A stretch of 64,000 nt of DNA. Source: Lycocorax pyrrhopterus obiensis. Its lineage: Eukaryota > Chordata > Aves > Passeriformes > Paradisaeidae. Within the stretch, counting starts at the first letter, position 1. Every line of letters begins with the position of its first letter. Location: NCBI GenBank assembly GCA_014706295.1, contig JACSVZ010000024.1, forward strand, positions 4,998,128 through 5,062,127, read 5' to 3'. The position numbers were made by a program, and so were the translations under genes. The notes below the pieces were generated by a model. It did no database searches. It saw only the letters and a list, made by a program, of their open reading frames with translations, and was not told the DNA's origin. This document shows, piece after piece, positions 62,886-64,000 of the stretch.

Positions 62886-63730
62886 AACCCAACTCTGGAT
62901 TAAACAGCTGTGTCCCCACCCTGCCCCGTGCTGGGTGACACGGGAGGTGGAATCTGGAGCGGGATCATTCATTCCTCGCTTGTCCGAGGGTTTTTTTTCC
63001 TTCCTCTTTCCCACCGCTCTGTGAGGTTTTCGTTCCTCGAGCGCTTTGATTTCCCTGCCCGTGTGTTTGGGGACGGATTTTTAGGGATCCCGCCTGTGCA
63101 GCTCTCAGCTCTTGGGTTTCTCTGGTCAGGTTTATTCCGACAGCAACTCAGGAATTCCTCCCTGCAGGTTCTCACCTGGAGATTGTCACCCTCGGCACCC
63201 ACCCAAAAAAACCCCCAAACCTGCCCCTGGCTCTGGGATGGGCCCCGGGGGCTTCGCAGCGAAACCCACAAGCCTGTGGTGATATTTTGAACCCTCTGAG
63301 GCTTTTGCTGGGTCCAGTGCGGCAAATCCCCCTTTTCGTTTGGTTTTGAAGCTGTTTAAAATGGTGTTTTCCAAAGCTCTCCTGTTCACCTGGAATTCTG
63401 GCCACTTTCATCCCCCTGGAATGAAGGAGGATCCATTTGTTTGGTTGGGTTTTTTTTAGGCTGGCGGTTTTCCGTTTGGGTTTTTTTGTTGTTTTATTTT
63501 TCACCCCTTTTCCTGCTGGATGGGATCTTTTCCAAGGGAAATCAACCCTTGGGGGCTGACACAGAACACAAGCAACCAAAACAAAGTGGATTTTGTGGCC
63601 GTGCTGGGCCGGGGCTGGGCTGTCAGTTCAGTTCCCAGGTTTAGGGTGGGATTTTGGGGAAGAGCAGGACCGTGGTCCTTCAGTGTGACCCCGTCCTCTG
63701 GTACAAAAGAGCGGGAATTTGGCTTAAATA
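62886..63730. other. Intronic sequence, nothing recognised
   Basis: T-rich at 63455-63500. The missing second half of the CUB begun at 60420 was looked for here and not found. Confidence 0.5.
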
Positions 63731-63732
63731 TT

Positions 63733-63918
63733 AAGAAAAAGCTCTTTATTATGGGGGTGGAACCGGTTGTCCAAGGAGGTTGTGGATGCTCCAACCCTGG
63801 AATGTCCAAGGCCAGGTTGGACAGGGCTTGGAGCAACCTGGGACAGTGGAAGATGTCCCTGCCCATGGCAGAGGTTTTGGGACAAGAGGAGCTTTAAAGT
63901 CCATCCCAAACCCTTGGA
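63733..63918 (+). mobile_element. CR1 LINE 3' fragment
   Basis: Sense CR1: GTTGTCCAAGGAGGTTGTGG, GGCCAGGTTGGACAGGGCTT, GGACAGTGGAAGATGTCCCT and AAAGTCCATCCCAAACC. Confidence 0.88.
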
Positions 63919-64000
63919 ATTCTTTGATCCCGTGTTTGTGGGGCCTCCAGCAGTGCTGAGGTCTCCACTTCCACCGGGATCTGCTGGCACCTGCTCACGA

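Overview
The window is vertebrate nuclear DNA, almost certainly from a bird. It carries many 3'-end fragments of the avian LINE CR1, several solo retroviral LTRs, and a very high density of GC-rich minisatellites. It holds one recognisable gene on the + strand: the middle part of CSMD2 (CUB and Sushi multiple domains 2), a very large, probably single-pass membrane protein of neurons and epithelia built from alternating CUB and Sushi (CCP) modules. CSMD2 was preferred over the paralogues CSMD1 and CSMD3 because the exon peptides match remembered human CSMD2 more closely (for example GPW/GFYKDxLSCAW, [19 protein letters not shown] and SVTGTQG). That comparison is from memory, not a search. In chicken CSMD2 lies on a microchromosome, which fits the GC and tandem-repeat content; the placement here is an inference.

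Layout. 1-11040 is intron with minisatellites, polypurine DNA and solo LTRs and no exon that I can find. From 11041 to 60544 there are 22 coding exons with matching splice phases: a CUB in one exon (11041-11367), then repeating modules of one Sushi exon plus one CUB split over two exons (three in one case). The last recognised exon is the first half of a CUB at 60420-60544; its second half lies beyond the window. If the human 14-CUB layout holds, the window covers CUB 6 to the start of CUB 13. Introns range from about 0.14 kb to about 4.8 kb. 60545-64000 is intron.

The noncoding part is unusual. By my own adding of intervals, about a quarter of the window is tandem repeat, and many arrays sit directly against exons. 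One array starts at the donor of exon 45466-45657. Exon 42705-42907 is flanked by an array on each side. A 640-bp polypyrimidine tract ends at the acceptor of exon 15052. The array at 60520-60850 duplicates an exon end with its splice donor, giving five tandem donor sites. Two arrays appear to have grown out of transposable-element sequence. All LTRs whose direction can be read lie antisense to CSMD2.

Three coding lesions are visible: a 1-nt frameshift in exon 49051-49239, an in-frame loss of about 18 codons in exon 54240-54302, and a missing exon end and donor after 55543. All lie in GC-rich sequence. Assembly error is the simplest explanation, but real mutations are not excluded.
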